From positions 558,001 to 622,000 of the forward strand of contig NZ_MDDN01000002.1 of the NCBI RefSeq assembly GCF_001708185.1: DNA of 64,000 nt. The letters are read 5' to 3'. The stretch is from Lysinibacillus xylanilyticus (GTDB taxonomy: Bacteria > Bacillota > Bacilli > Bacillales_A > Planococcaceae). Numbering within the stretch: the first letter of the stretch is position 1; each line of letters opens with the position of its first letter. Position numbers and translations under genes: made by a program. The notes beneath the pieces are model-generated. The model was not told where the DNA came from. It saw only the letters and a program-made list of their open reading frames with translations, and searched no databases. Shown piece by piece: positions 38,096-47,154 of this stretch.

Positions 38096-39308
38096 TGATT
38101 TGAACGTAGTCATAAGTAAGATCACATCCCCAAGCATGCCCCTTGCCCTCACCCATACCAAGTGACACATAGATTTTTACTTCATTCATTTTTAAAATTT
38201 GAATTAACTCATCTTCTGAGAATGAAATGGGCTCACCATTTTCGACCATTGTTGCGCCACCAATTTGGATTGTAATGTTATCTGGATTAACTGTTGCACC
38301 ACTGTAGCCTACAGCAGCAATAATACGTCCCCAGTTTGCATCACAGCCAAATACTGCCGTTTTCACAAGTGGAGAACCTACTACCGTTTTTGCAATTTTA
38401 CGTGCTTCTTCATCCGAAATGGCCCCTTCTACTTCAACCTCAATCAGCTTCGTTGCCCCTTCACCATCTTTGGCAATCATTTTTGCTAAATCTTGCGCTA
38501 CTGTTTTTAGAGTATAGTAAAAGTTTTGCCAATCTGGATGGTTAGGCGTTAAAGCTTCATTTCCTGCTAAGCCGTTTGCCATTACAACTACTGTGTCATT
38601 TGTAGATGTATCTCCATCCACTGTGATTGCATTAAAAGTGAGATTTGTAATGTCAGATAATGCATACTGTAAAACATCTGATTCGATATTTGCATCCGTC
38701 GTAATAAAGCCAAGCATCGTTGCCATATTCGGTTCAATCATACCTGAACCTTTAGCAACCCCAGCAATAATTACCTCTTTACCGTCAATTGTCGTACTAT
38801 AACTTGTGTTTTTCATAACAGTATCTGTTGTCATGATTGCTTGTGCAAAATCAATAGCACTTTCTAAATTATCCATAGGCTCTAACTGAATAATCCCATT
38901 TGCCACTGGCTCCATATTCATAATTTCACCGATGACACCTGTTGAGCAAACCCCTACTAGATTCGCCTCTATGCCAAGCTTTTCTGCCAGTAGGGACTGC
39001 ATTGTTAGTGCATCCTTTACACCCTGCTTCCCTGTACACGCATTAGCATTTCCGGAATTAACAATCATCGCCTGCATTTTCTTCGTCGCGTACACAACCT
39101 CTTTCGTTACTTTTAATGGCGCTGCCTGAACTGCGTTCGTTGTAAATACACCTGCAACACTTGCTGGTACTTCACTGACTAACACAGCTAAATCTTTTTT
39201 CTTATGCTTTAATCCACAATGTAAACCCGCAGCTTTAAAACCCTTTGGTGAAACAATATTTTTACTTGACAATTTTTTCATAATACTAGTTGATGCTATT
39301 AATGTCAT
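38076..39308 (-). CDS. argJ: Bifunctional ornithine acetyltransferase / N-acetylglutamate synthase
   Basis: Recycles the acetyl group from N-acetylornithine to glutamate. 410 residues. The self-cleavage site is in GMIEPNMATMLGFI, with the ATML Thr becoming the N-terminal nucleophile of the beta chain. GVFTTNAVQAAP and VNSGNANACTG are typical of the family. ATG at 39308 with AAGGAGG 9 bases upstream. Presence of ArgJ and no separate argA nearby indicates the cyclic arginine route. Confidence 0.95.
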   Translation of the reverse strand: MTLIASTSIMKKLSSKNIVSPKGFKAAGLHCGLKHKKKDLAVLVSEVPASVAGVFTTNAVQAAPLKVTKEVVYATKKMQAMIVNSGNANACTGKQGVKDALTMQSLLAEKLGIEANLVGVCSTGVIGEIMNMEPVANGIIQLEPMDNLESAIDFAQAIMTTDTVMKNTSYSTTIDGKEVIIAGVAKGSGMIEPNMATMLGFITTDANIESDVLQYALSDITNLTFNAITVDGDTSTNDTVVVMANGLAGNEALTPNHPDWQNFYYTLKTVAQDLAKMIAKDGEGATKLIEVEVEGAISDEEARKIAKTVVGSPLVKTAVFGCDANWGRIIAAVGYSGATVNPDNITIQIGGATMVENGEPISFSEDELIQILKMNEVKIYVSLGMGEGKGHAWGCDLTYDYVQINASYRS

Positions 39309-39365
39309 AAAATAATTCCTCCTTAGTTTTAAGAATAAGAGAAGCATACAGTTTCCTGTATGCTA

Positions 39366-40400
39366 TTAAATAAAGAATGGAACGACATCCAGTCCTGTCG
39401 TTTGAGGTAAATCAAATTGAACATTCATATTTTGAATCGCTTGCCCCGCTGCCCCTTTGACCAAATTATCGATGACCCCAATAATTGTTGCACGATTTGT
39501 ACGGCTATCTACCTTCACCAAAATATCACAATAGTTCGAACCTTTAACACGGTTTGTTCCTAGACTATTTATATCTGTTACAATTCGCACGAACGGATGC
39601 TTTTCATAAGTATTCTGCAAACAAGCTACTAACTGCTTCTCTGTAACACCAGGCATAACTGGCGCATACGAGGTCGATAAAATCCCTCGTGTCATTGGCA
39701 CTAAATGAGTATTAAAAGAAATAGTTGCATCGACACCGGCAAACATAGCAATGGACTGTTCAATTTCTGGTATATGCTGATGCGTATTGGTTTTGTAGAT
39801 GGAGAAGCTTTCATTCACCTCACTAAAATGTGTCGTTTGCGAAGGCTTATTTCCAGCCCCTGAAATCCCACTTTTCGCATCAATCACTAAAAAGCTCGGA
39901 TCAATCAATCGCTCTTTTAGCAATGGCAACAACGACAGCAAAACGGCTGTTGGATAGCAGCCAGGATTTGCGATAAGAGATGCATGTTGAACCTGCTCTG
40001 CATTCCATTCAGTTAAGCCATAAACACTTTTCCTAAGAATATCGAGTGGTGCCGCCTTTTTACCGTACCACTCTTCATAGCTTGCTGGATCTTTTAAACG
40101 GAAGTCCCCAGACAAGTCTATTAACTTAGGACCTTTCCCTACCAACGGAGGTAATAGCTCACTTGTCACCCCAGAAGGCGTGCTTGTAAAAACAACATCA
40201 AATTTCTCCAAAGCCCCATAATCAATTTTTTGTAATGGTGTATCAGCAATATGAACGAGATGACCAAACTTAGAAGAAAAAATTACACCTTCTTCTGAAG
40301 ATGTGAATAAATCGATCCGCTCCACCGCTTTATGATTATGTAAAAATCGAATAAGTTCTAATCCACCATATCCGGTTGCACCTACAATTCCTATTTTCAA
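39366..40400 (-). CDS. argC: N-acetyl-gamma-glutamyl-phosphate reductase
   Basis: NADPH-dependent reductase of 344 residues. It starts KIGIVGATGYGGLELIRFL and has the active-site cysteine in LIANPGCYPTAVLL. The start is probably TTG at 40400, which puts GAGGTG at normal spacing. A GTG three codons earlier overlaps the ribosome site. First gene of the arginine operon on this strand. Confidence 0.94.
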   Translation of the reverse strand: MKIGIVGATGYGGLELIRFLHNHKAVERIDLFTSSEEGVIFSSKFGHLVHIADTPLQKIDYGALEKFDVVFTSTPSGVTSELLPPLVGKGPKLIDLSGDFRLKDPASYEEWYGKKAAPLDILRKSVYGLTEWNAEQVQHASLIANPGCYPTAVLLSLLPLLKERLIDPSFLVIDAKSGISGAGNKPSQTTHFSEVNESFSIYKTNTHQHIPEIEQSIAMFAGVDATISFNTHLVPMTRGILSTSYAPVMPGVTEKQLVACLQNTYEKHPFVRIVTDINSLGTNRVKGSNYCDILVKVDSRTNRATIIGVIDNLVKGAAGQAIQNMNVQFDLPQTTGLDVVPFFI

Positions 40401-40429
40401 TACACTCACCTCTGAAATAAGTTAAAATT

Positions 40430-40458
40430 AGTATACGTCTGTATATTTATTAAGTCAA
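40430..40458 (-). promoter_or_regulatory. argC promoter with possible ARG box
   Basis: On the minus strand TTGACT (40458-40453), exactly 17 bases, and TATACT (40435-40430). The spacer and -35 edge read TTAATAAATATACAG, which resembles a Bacillus ArgR/AhrC box, so arginine repression by blocking this promoter is likely. The promoter match is seen directly. The ARG box is a weaker call. Confidence 0.65.
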
Positions 40459-40518
40459 TTGAATTTTTATTTACATTTAAACTTTTCTAAATATTCGCTG
40501 ATTATCACCAAACGTGAG

Positions 40519-40647
40519 GTTGATTTCCGTTCCGACTGGGCGCTTTCCTGGGGCGTCCGATGAGCCGCTTCACTCGCGTTGCTCGCTCCAGGGTCTCATC
40601 TGTGACGCTGATCCCCAAGGAGTCGCCCAGTCTCCACTCCAATCAAC
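40519..40647. repeat. Family D intergenic element, intact 129-bp copy
   Basis: Left end GTTGATTTCCGTTCCGACTG (then GGCGCTTT). Right end CCCAGTCTCCACTCCAATCA (then AC). The ends are imperfect inverted repeats sharing GTTGATT and ACTGGGCG. The interior contains GGGGCGTCCGATGAGCCGCT, GCGTTGCTCGC and CAGGGTCTCATCTGTGACGC. It is visibly richer in G+C than its surroundings and has no transposase. This is a MITE or REP-like element located upstream of argC. Confidence 0.85.
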
Positions 40648-40861
40648 TAAAACACATGGCATACAATTTAACAAATGTCATCTCCAACTTTTGAAGAAAA
40701 GCTCTTTGTAAATAAAATAGTTATATTTTTTATTTACTTATCTTTTTAATATTATTGTATTAAATAATAGCAATGCGATTTTTTCTAGAAGGTATAAAAG
40801 AGAGGTAACCAATTTCTCTAAAAACTTAGAGTAAGGGGACGTTCTTTCTATCTGAAGGGAT

Positions 40862-41228
40862 ATGTATTATTATGCAAAAAATATTAGTATATTCTTTCTG
40901 TTTCTATTAGTACTAACAGGTTGTTCTTCTACCAGGTAATCCAACATCAAAAACTATTCTTAAAGAAGATCCTCAAAAAGATATTTTACAAATTGATCAA
41001 TTAATTTATTTAAAAGCAGCCAATCAACAATCTCTGAAAATGGTGATTTTATAAAAGAAGACAAATTCAGAAAAAAAACGACTACATTCACTCTATTTTT
41101 CAAAGATTTTTATCCTTTAAATTGCCAGTTGGATCTGAAATTTTCGCTACATATAATCATCACATTTACACAATTATTTAGAAATTGATGGTAAACAAAT
41201 ATTATATACGGCGCTTGTAGAAGGCTAA
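40862..41228 (+). pseudogene. Frameshifted lipoprotein gene
   Basis: Begins with a lipoprotein signal peptide (IFFLFLLVLTGCSS, lipobox LTGC). A frame change follows in the next codons, then LPGNPTSKTILKEDPQKDIL, and another shift to ENGDFIKEDKFRKKTTTFTL. After further shifts the frame LEIDGKQILYTALVEG ends at 41228. Joined end to end, the pieces would make a secreted lipoprotein of about 120 residues. At least three frameshifts make it a pseudogene. Ribosome site GAAGGGAT is visible. Family not recognised. Confidence 0.7.
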
Positions 41229-41313
41229 TCCTAACCCGCCTATAACTGGCAGCAAAACGAGAAAGCAGGAATTTTTCGTCGACCGAATAAATTCCTGCTT
41301 CTTATGCTACAAA

Positions 41314-43041
41314 TCAGTCTTCCAACGTAGATAAATCGCCAGTTGGTAAATTTAACTCCCACGCCTTTAACACACGACGCATAATCTTTCCACTGCGTGT
41401 TTTTGGTAGCTTATCCTTAAATTCGATTTCGCGTGGTGCAGCGTGTGCAGACAAGCCCTTCTTGACAAAATTACGAATATCCTCAATTAATACATCAGAA
41501 GGTTCAATACCCTCACGTAATGATACAAAAGCTTTAATAATTTCACCTCGTACAGGGTCTGGCTTCCCAATAACCCCTGCTTCGACTATATCAGGATGCT
41601 CTAGTAGTTTACTTTCCACCTCGAAAGGCCCTACCCGCTCACCGGCCGTCATAATAACATCATCTACACGTCCCTGGAACCAGAAGTAACCTTCATCATC
41701 CATATAAGCTGAGTCCCCAGATACATACCATTCTCCTTTTAAGAAATAGGATTCATAGCGCTCTGGATTCCCCCAAATTTGACGCATCATTGCCGGCCAA
41801 CCACGGCGAACAGCAAGATTGCCCATTGTAAAAGGCGGTACTTCATTACCAGCATCATCAACAATCGTCGCATGGATACCAGGTAATGGTTTCCCCATAG
41901 ATCCTGGCTTAATATCCATAGAAGGATAGTTACAAATCATATGTGCACCCGTTTCCGTCATCCACCATGTATCATGAATACGGTGACCTAGTTCATCAAT
42001 CCCCCAACGAATTACTTCTGGATTTAACGGCTCACCAACAGATAAAATGTGGCGTAAAGAAGATAAATCATAATTCTCAAGCATGCCACTACCAGCGCCC
42101 ATTAACATTCTGAAGGCTGTTGGTGCACTATACCAAACTGTTACACTATAATCTTCAATTGCTTGATACCAAGCTTGTGGTGAGAATCTTCCCCCAACAA
42201 CTAGCATTGTGACACCATTTAACCACGGACCGAAAATGCCATATGCTGTGCCTGTTACCCATCCTGGATCAGCCGTACACCAGTAAATATCATCTTCACG
42301 CAAATCTAGTACCCATTGTGTGGATTGATATTGTTGAAGCATTGCGTTATGGACATGCAAAACGCCCTTTGGTGCTCCAGTTGATCCAGAAGTATAATGA
42401 AGAATCATACCATCCTCTCGCTCCAACCATTCAATATCAAATTGAGAAGATGCCTCTTTCAGGCGTTTATTGAAATCTAAAATTTGTGATGTCTCCTCTA
42501 TATTCGATCCAACTAAAAAGACGTGCTGCAAATGCGGTAGCTTTGCTAAAGGTACTCGTTCAAGCAACTCTGGTGTCGTCACCAGTACTTTCGCTTCACT
42601 ATCTACCAGCCTGTCATAAACAGCACCTTCCATAAACGCCTCAAATAACGGACCTACAATAACGCCCATTTTCAATGCACCTAATAGTGTAAAATAAAGC
42701 TCGGGTGACCGTGGCATGAAAATAAATAAACGATCCCCTTTTTCTAAATTTGTCGCTGCCTTAAAAACATTTGCCGCTTTATTTGTCAGCCTTTTCATTT
42801 CATTGAAAGAATAAGCCTCTTTACGCTTACCATCATTAAAATAAAGAGCCACTTTGTTTTTTCGATGCGTTTCTGTATGACGATCAATTGCCTCATACGC
42901 CATATTCACAAGACCTGTTTCATACCAACTAAATCCCTTTTCTGTCTCTGCCCAATCATGTACCGCTGCTGCTTCCTCATAATCGGGCAAATTGTATTGC
43001 CCTATTAAAGCATTCAACTTCTCCATCATTTTCATCCCCAT
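41314..43041 (-). CDS. acsA: Acetyl-CoA synthetase
   Basis: Makes acetyl-CoA from acetate, ATP and CoA via acetyl-AMP. 575 residues. Motifs: LHYTSGSTGAPKGVLHVHN (ATP loop), DTWWMTETGAHM and WYVSGDSAYMDDEGYFWFQG. The acetylatable catalytic lysine sits in LPKTRSGKIMRRVLK near the C terminus. AcuA acetylates and AcuC deacetylates the equivalent Lys in B. subtilis. GGGGT precedes the ATG at 43041. Divergent from acuABC, the same module as in Bacillus. Confidence 0.96.
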   Translation of the reverse strand: MGMKMMEKLNALIGQYNLPDYEEAAAVHDWAETEKGFSWYETGLVNMAYEAIDRHTETHRKNKVALYFNDGKRKEAYSFNEMKRLTNKAANVFKAATNLEKGDRLFIFMPRSPELYFTLLGALKMGVIVGPLFEAFMEGAVYDRLVDSEAKVLVTTPELLERVPLAKLPHLQHVFLVGSNIEETSQILDFNKRLKEASSQFDIEWLEREDGMILHYTSGSTGAPKGVLHVHNAMLQQYQSTQWVLDLREDDIYWCTADPGWVTGTAYGIFGPWLNGVTMLVVGGRFSPQAWYQAIEDYSVTVWYSAPTAFRMLMGAGSGMLENYDLSSLRHILSVGEPLNPEVIRWGIDELGHRIHDTWWMTETGAHMICNYPSMDIKPGSMGKPLPGIHATIVDDAGNEVPPFTMGNLAVRRGWPAMMRQIWGNPERYESYFLKGEWYVSGDSAYMDDEGYFWFQGRVDDVIMTAGERVGPFEVESKLLEHPDIVEAGVIGKPDPVRGEIIKAFVSLREGIEPSDVLIEDIRNFVKKGLSAHAAPREIEFKDKLPKTRSGKIMRRVLKAWELNLPTGDLSTLED

Positions 43042-43391
43042 GAAACTACCCCTTTCTTTGCTATCGCTTTAGAACATTAGGAAGCAAATTTCAAATCGTA
43101 ATCTAAACCTCACTATTTTTCCCCTTCAAAATTCGCTACCTTCTCCAAAGACAACTACGTTATGTAGCGATTGTTATATAACAGTTTATGCAGTGTAAAA
43201 TTAATCATTTATTATTCACCCTACATTCATCTGTTAAATAACAGATGCAATATAAATATATTTTACACGAATTTACTAATAATGTCTCAATATTTTTATT
43301 TTTCCAAAAACACAGGTGTATTTTGCAAAAATAAGCGTTTTTCCGCAAGAAATCAGCTATAATGGAATCATTAAACTCAGGTGGTGTAATT
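43042..43391. promoter_or_regulatory. acsA/acuA divergent control region
   Basis: Contains a near-perfect 20-bp palindrome CATCTGTTAAATAACAGATG (43228-43247) and TATAAT at 43358-43363, a likely acuA -10. The sequence AATAAGCGTTTTTC (43331-43344 region) keeps the core of a catabolite-responsive element but not its flanks. CcpA control of both operons is established for B. subtilis; the site here is only a candidate. Confidence 0.5.
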
Positions 43392-44024
43392 ATGGAACAT
43401 AAAAAAACTTTTTTTTCTGTCACAAAGGAAACAAAGCATGGTACTGTGTATGTGGAAGGACCTGTTCCTCCAGAAAAATTAGCTACATATTCATTCCACG
43501 AAGGTTTGGTTGCTTTTAGACCTCCAAAACAACAACAACAAGCCATTATAGAAATTGCAGGACTTCCTGAAGGAAGAATTATTATTATCCGAAATGAAAA
43601 TATCATTGTAGGCTACGTCACCTATCTATACCCTGATCCATTAGAACGATGGGCGGAAGACCGAATTGATAACATGATTGAGCTAGGTGCCATTGAAGTC
43701 ATTCCAGAATATCGTGGAACAGGTGCTGGTAAAGCACTACTAGCTGTGTCTTTTACGGGAGATGAAATGGAAGACTATCTTGTTATCACTACCGAATATT
43801 ATTGGCATTGGGACTTAAAAGGGACTGGTTTAAACGTTTGGGATTATCGCAAAATGATGGAGAAAATGATGAGCTCTGCTGACTTCGAATATTTCGCTAC
43901 AGATGATCCTGAAATTACATCACATCCAGCTAACTGCCTGATGGCTCGCGAAGGAAAACGTGTGCCTCCTGAAACAATGGAAAGATTCGATAGACTTCGT
44001 TTTAGAAATCGCTTCATGTATTAA
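43392..44024 (+). CDS. acuA: Protein acetyltransferase AcuA
   Basis: GNAT enzyme that acetylates and inactivates acetyl-CoA synthetase. 210 residues, the same length as B. subtilis AcuA. The acetyl-CoA motif is AIEVIPEYRGTGAGKALLAV near residues 100-119. Start at MEHKKTFFS (43392) with CAGGTGG upstream, in preference to a longer frame. First gene of acuABC. Confidence 0.94.
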   Translation: MEHKKTFFSVTKETKHGTVYVEGPVPPEKLATYSFHEGLVAFRPPKQQQQAIIEIAGLPEGRIIIIRNENIIVGYVTYLYPDPLERWAEDRIDNMIELGAIEVIPEYRGTGAGKALLAVSFTGDEMEDYLVITTEYYWHWDLKGTGLNVWDYRKMMEKMMSSADFEYFATDDPEITSHPANCLMAREGKRVPPETMERFDRLRFRNRFMY

Positions 44025-44048
44025 ACCAACACAAAGGGGATTGAGTAT

Positions 44049-44699
44049 ATGATCGTAGAAGAAATTATGAATGATGAGCCCTTCACGCTGGCTCCGACAA
44101 ATACAGTATTTGAAGCGCTTAAGTTAATGCGCGAGAAAAAAGTACGTCATGTGCCAGTCGTAGACGAGGAGCATCACGTTCTTGGGGTTATTACTGAACG
44201 AGATATTAAAGAGGCGTTACCTTCCTCATTACGGGATGAACCAAATTCTCCAGTTTTTAATGCAAAAGTGGAAGAAATTATGGTTAAAAATCCACTCGTC
44301 GGCCATCCACTTGATTTTGTAGAAGAAGTGGCTCTTACTTTTTATGAATCCAAAATAGGCTGCTTACCCATTGTCACTGGAGGAAAATTAGTTGGAATTG
44401 TGACTACCACAGATTTACTCTATACATATATAGAGTTAACTGGCGCCACTGACCCTGGCTCAAAAATTGAAATTCGCGTATCCGATACGCCAGGAATATT
44501 ATTTGAGATTACAAAGATTTTTCACGAACATCATGTAAATGTCCAAAGCGTCCTAGTTTATCCTGATTCTGAAAATGCCCAAAATAAAATTCTAAGCATC
44601 CGAGTAAAAACACTGAATCCGCTCGCCATGATTGAAGATCTTCGTAAAAAAGGCTTTGATGTATTATGGCCTAACTTACCAGGTGTTTCGTTACAATGA
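44049..44699 (+). CDS. acuB: AcuB: CBS pair plus ACT domain
   Basis: 216 residues: two CBS motifs (about 5-60 and 72-130; VRHVPVVDEEHHVLGVITERD and IGCLPIVTGGKLVGIVTTTD) and a C-terminal ACT domain (about 138-212). Likely senses adenylates or amino acids and modulates the acetylation switch; its exact role is unresolved. AAGGGG before the ATG. Its stop overlaps the acuC start by four bases (ATGA). Confidence 0.93.
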   Translation: MIVEEIMNDEPFTLAPTNTVFEALKLMREKKVRHVPVVDEEHHVLGVITERDIKEALPSSLRDEPNSPVFNAKVEEIMVKNPLVGHPLDFVEEVALTFYESKIGCLPIVTGGKLVGIVTTTDLLYTYIELTGATDPGSKIEIRVSDTPGILFEITKIFHEHHVNVQSVLVYPDSENAQNKILSIRVKTLNPLAMIEDLRKKGFDVLWPNLPGVSLQ

Positions 44700-45856
44700 A
44701 AAAAGCAGTATTTGTATACTCGCCAGAGCAACTCGGATATAAATTTTCAGATACCCATCCTTTCAATCATAAACGCTTGACGCTTACAATGGATTTGTTA
44801 AAAAATATAGACGCTCTTCATGATTTAGATATTGTTCCAGCTCGTGTCGCTACGGAGAAAGAGCTTTTGCTAGCACATGATCCAAAATATATAGATATCG
44901 TTAAAAGAGCAGGGCACGGTGAGCTTTCAGAGGCACAATGCGAAAGCTACGGCATAGGTACCGAAGATACACCCATTTTCGAAAACATGCACGAAGCAAG
45001 TGCACAGCTTGTTGGCGGAACGCTAACAGCTGTCGATTATGTTATGCAAGGCAAAGCCGAGCACGCCCTCAATCTAGGCGGAGGGCTACATCATGGCTTC
45101 CGTGGTCGTGCATCAGGTTTTTGTATTTACAACGATAGTACAGTAGCTATTCGCTATTTGCAGGAAAAATACAACGCTCGTGTACTTTACGTGGATACGG
45201 ATGCCCATCATGGAGATGGTGTACAATGGAGCTTTTATGAAGACCCGGATGTTTGTACATTATCTATTCATGAAACAGGCCGCTATCTTTTCCCCGGAAC
45301 GGGTAATATTACGGAACGTGGAAATGGGCAGGGCTATGGCACGTCTTTTAATTTTCCAATTGATGCTTTTACAGAAGATGAGAGTTTCCTAGAAATATAT
45401 GAAAAGGCTATGCGAGAAGTCTTTGAATATTTCAAGCCAGATGTTGTACTAACACAAAACGGCGCAGATGCACATTTTTTCGATCCATTAACTCATTTAT
45501 ATGGAACAATGAATATTTATAGAGAAATTCCAAAGCTTGCGCATAAATTAGCACATGAATATTGCGATGGTAAATGGATTGCTGTCGGTGGTGGAGGCTA
45601 TGATATTTGGCGTGTGGTGCCTCGTGCGTGGTCTATGCTATGGCTTGAAATGACCGATCAGCCATTACCGACAGGACCTCTCCCTCAAGCATGGTTAAAT
45701 CGTTGGCAGCCTGAAGCACCAGTGCCCTTTATTCCAACTTGGGAGGATCCAAATCCCTTGTATGAGCCAATCCCTCGAAAAGCCGAGATTGAAGAAAAAA
45801 ATGCGCAAATGCTGGCCAAAGCGCTACATATTATTCGCAATGAAAAGCGCGCTTAA
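44696..45856 (+). CDS. acuC: AcuC, class I-type deacetylase of acetyl-CoA synthetase
   Basis: Zinc deacetylase of 386 residues that reactivates AcsA. Visible motifs: LNLGGGLHHGF, VLYVDTDAHHGDGVQWSFY (metal Asp and His) and AVGGGGYDIWRVVPRAW. Arginase/deacetylase fold. Translation coupled to acuB. Confidence 0.95.
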   Translation: MKKAVFVYSPEQLGYKFSDTHPFNHKRLTLTMDLLKNIDALHDLDIVPARVATEKELLLAHDPKYIDIVKRAGHGELSEAQCESYGIGTEDTPIFENMHEASAQLVGGTLTAVDYVMQGKAEHALNLGGGLHHGFRGRASGFCIYNDSTVAIRYLQEKYNARVLYVDTDAHHGDGVQWSFYEDPDVCTLSIHETGRYLFPGTGNITERGNGQGYGTSFNFPIDAFTEDESFLEIYEKAMREVFEYFKPDVVLTQNGADAHFFDPLTHLYGTMNIYREIPKLAHKLAHEYCDGKWIAVGGGGYDIWRVVPRAWSMLWLEMTDQPLPTGPLPQAWLNRWQPEAPVPFIPTWEDPNPLYEPIPRKAEIEEKNAQMLAKALHIIRNEKRA

Positions 45857-45859
45857 TAT

Positions 45860-45889
45860 TACGCCTCACGATTTTCGTGGGGCTTTTTT
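45860..45889 (+). terminator. acuABC terminator
   Basis: GCCTCACGA TTT TCGTGGGGC followed by TTTTTTA. Confidence 0.85.
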
Positions 45890-45921
45890 ATTTGTTCTCA
45901 ATCATCTATCCGCCTGCATAA

Positions 45922-45957
45922 AAAACACGTAAATCATCGACTGATTTACGTGTTAAG
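45922..45957 (-). terminator. ccpA terminator
   Basis: AACACGTAAATCA / TGATTTACGTGTT with TTTTTTA on the minus strand. Confidence 0.88.
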
Positions 45958-45962
45958 TCCCA

Positions 45963-46967
45963 TTATTTACTTTTGACAGATTGTCGATGCTCAATGCGAT
46001 GAGGTAAAATTACTGCCTTGTCCTCAACAGGCTCTTTGCTCATCAATTTAGTTAGTAAGCGCATGGCAACAGCTCCGATATCGTACAACGGTAGCGCTAC
46101 ACTTGTAAGCTGCGGACGTACCATACGCGCTAATTTTGAATTCTCAAAGCTGATCACTTCAATATCCTCAGGTACATTTTTTCCTACATCCTGCGCACCA
46201 TGAATCAGTCCAATTGCCAATTCATCACTACCTGCAAAATAAGCAGTTGGCGGATTTTCAAGTGAGGATAATGTTTCCCACGCCTCTAAGCCCATATCAT
46301 AGCTTGATTCTTCTGCAACAATTAGTGATACATCTATAGGTAAACCTGCATCTTGTAAGGCTTTTTTATAAGCTTCAAGTTTGAATTTTCCATTAATAGT
46401 ATACGTAAGTGGACCTGTTACAAAGCCGATTCTCTTATGACCGTTTTGAATGAGTAAAGTAATCGCCTCATAAGCTGCTTGGTAATAATCAATATTCACA
46501 GTCGCGATGGTTTGTGATTCATCTACTGAACCCGCAAGCACAATCGGTACAGGTGAATGATCCATAGTTTGTTGCATTTTCTCAGTTACATCATCACTCA
46601 TCATAACAATACCGTCAACCTGTTTCCCCAGCATTGTATCCAGTAGCTGTAGCTCTTTATCTTCATGTTGATCTGAGTTGGCTAAAATAATATTGTAACG
46701 ATACATTGTTGCAATATCCTCTACACCACGTGCCAGCTCCGCATAAATATTATTTGCAATATCTGGGATAATCACGCCAACTGTTGTTGTTTTCTTACTT
46801 GCTAATCCTCGCGCTACTGCGTTCGGACGATACTCTAATCGTTCAATTACTTCTAATACTTTTTTTCGTGTTGCTGGCTTTACGTTTTGATTGCCATTGA
46901 CTACACGAGAGACTGTTGCCATAGAAACATTTGCTTCTCTTGCAACATCATAAATTGTAACAGTCAT
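45963..46967 (-). CDS. ccpA: Catabolite control protein A
   Basis: LacI/GalR-family master regulator of carbon catabolite control, active with HPr-Ser-P. 334 residues. The HTH and hinge are at the N terminus ([20 protein letters not shown], then [17 protein letters not shown]), followed by the periplasmic-binding-like effector domain. GGGAGG before the ATG. Its place between acuC and aroA is conserved in Bacillus. Confidence 0.95.
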   Translation of the reverse strand: MTVTIYDVAREANVSMATVSRVVNGNQNVKPATRKKVLEVIERLEYRPNAVARGLASKKTTTVGVIIPDIANNIYAELARGVEDIATMYRYNIILANSDQHEDKELQLLDTMLGKQVDGIVMMSDDVTEKMQQTMDHSPVPIVLAGSVDESQTIATVNIDYYQAAYEAITLLIQNGHKRIGFVTGPLTYTINGKFKLEAYKKALQDAGLPIDVSLIVAEESSYDMGLEAWETLSSLENPPTAYFAGSDELAIGLIHGAQDVGKNVPEDIEVISFENSKLARMVRPQLTSVALPLYDIGAVAMRLLTKLMSKEPVEDKAVILPHRIEHRQSVKSK

Positions 46968-47107
46968 CGCACGTGCCTCCCTTTTTTCCTTTTATAGCCT
47001 TATAATACGATAATTTTTATAATCTTTTCAAGAAGAAGTAAGTGTATGAAAAGAAAAACCAAGTACAAATAGTATTATTCTAGACATTATTTTGTCACGA
47101 TATATAG

Positions 47108-47146
47108 TAAAAACCGCCTGCTACTAATTAAGCAAGCGGTTTTTAT
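47108..47146 (-). terminator. aroA terminator
   Basis: AAAAACCGCCTGCT ... AGCAAGCGGTTTTT immediately downstream of the DAHP synthase gene. Confidence 0.88.
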
Positions 47147-47154
47147 CAAAACAA

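Noticed and set aside
43331-43344. Confident cre site for CcpA upstream of acuA
   Set aside because: Only the central AAGCGTT core matches; outer consensus positions fail. Kept only as a candidate inside the control-region entry.
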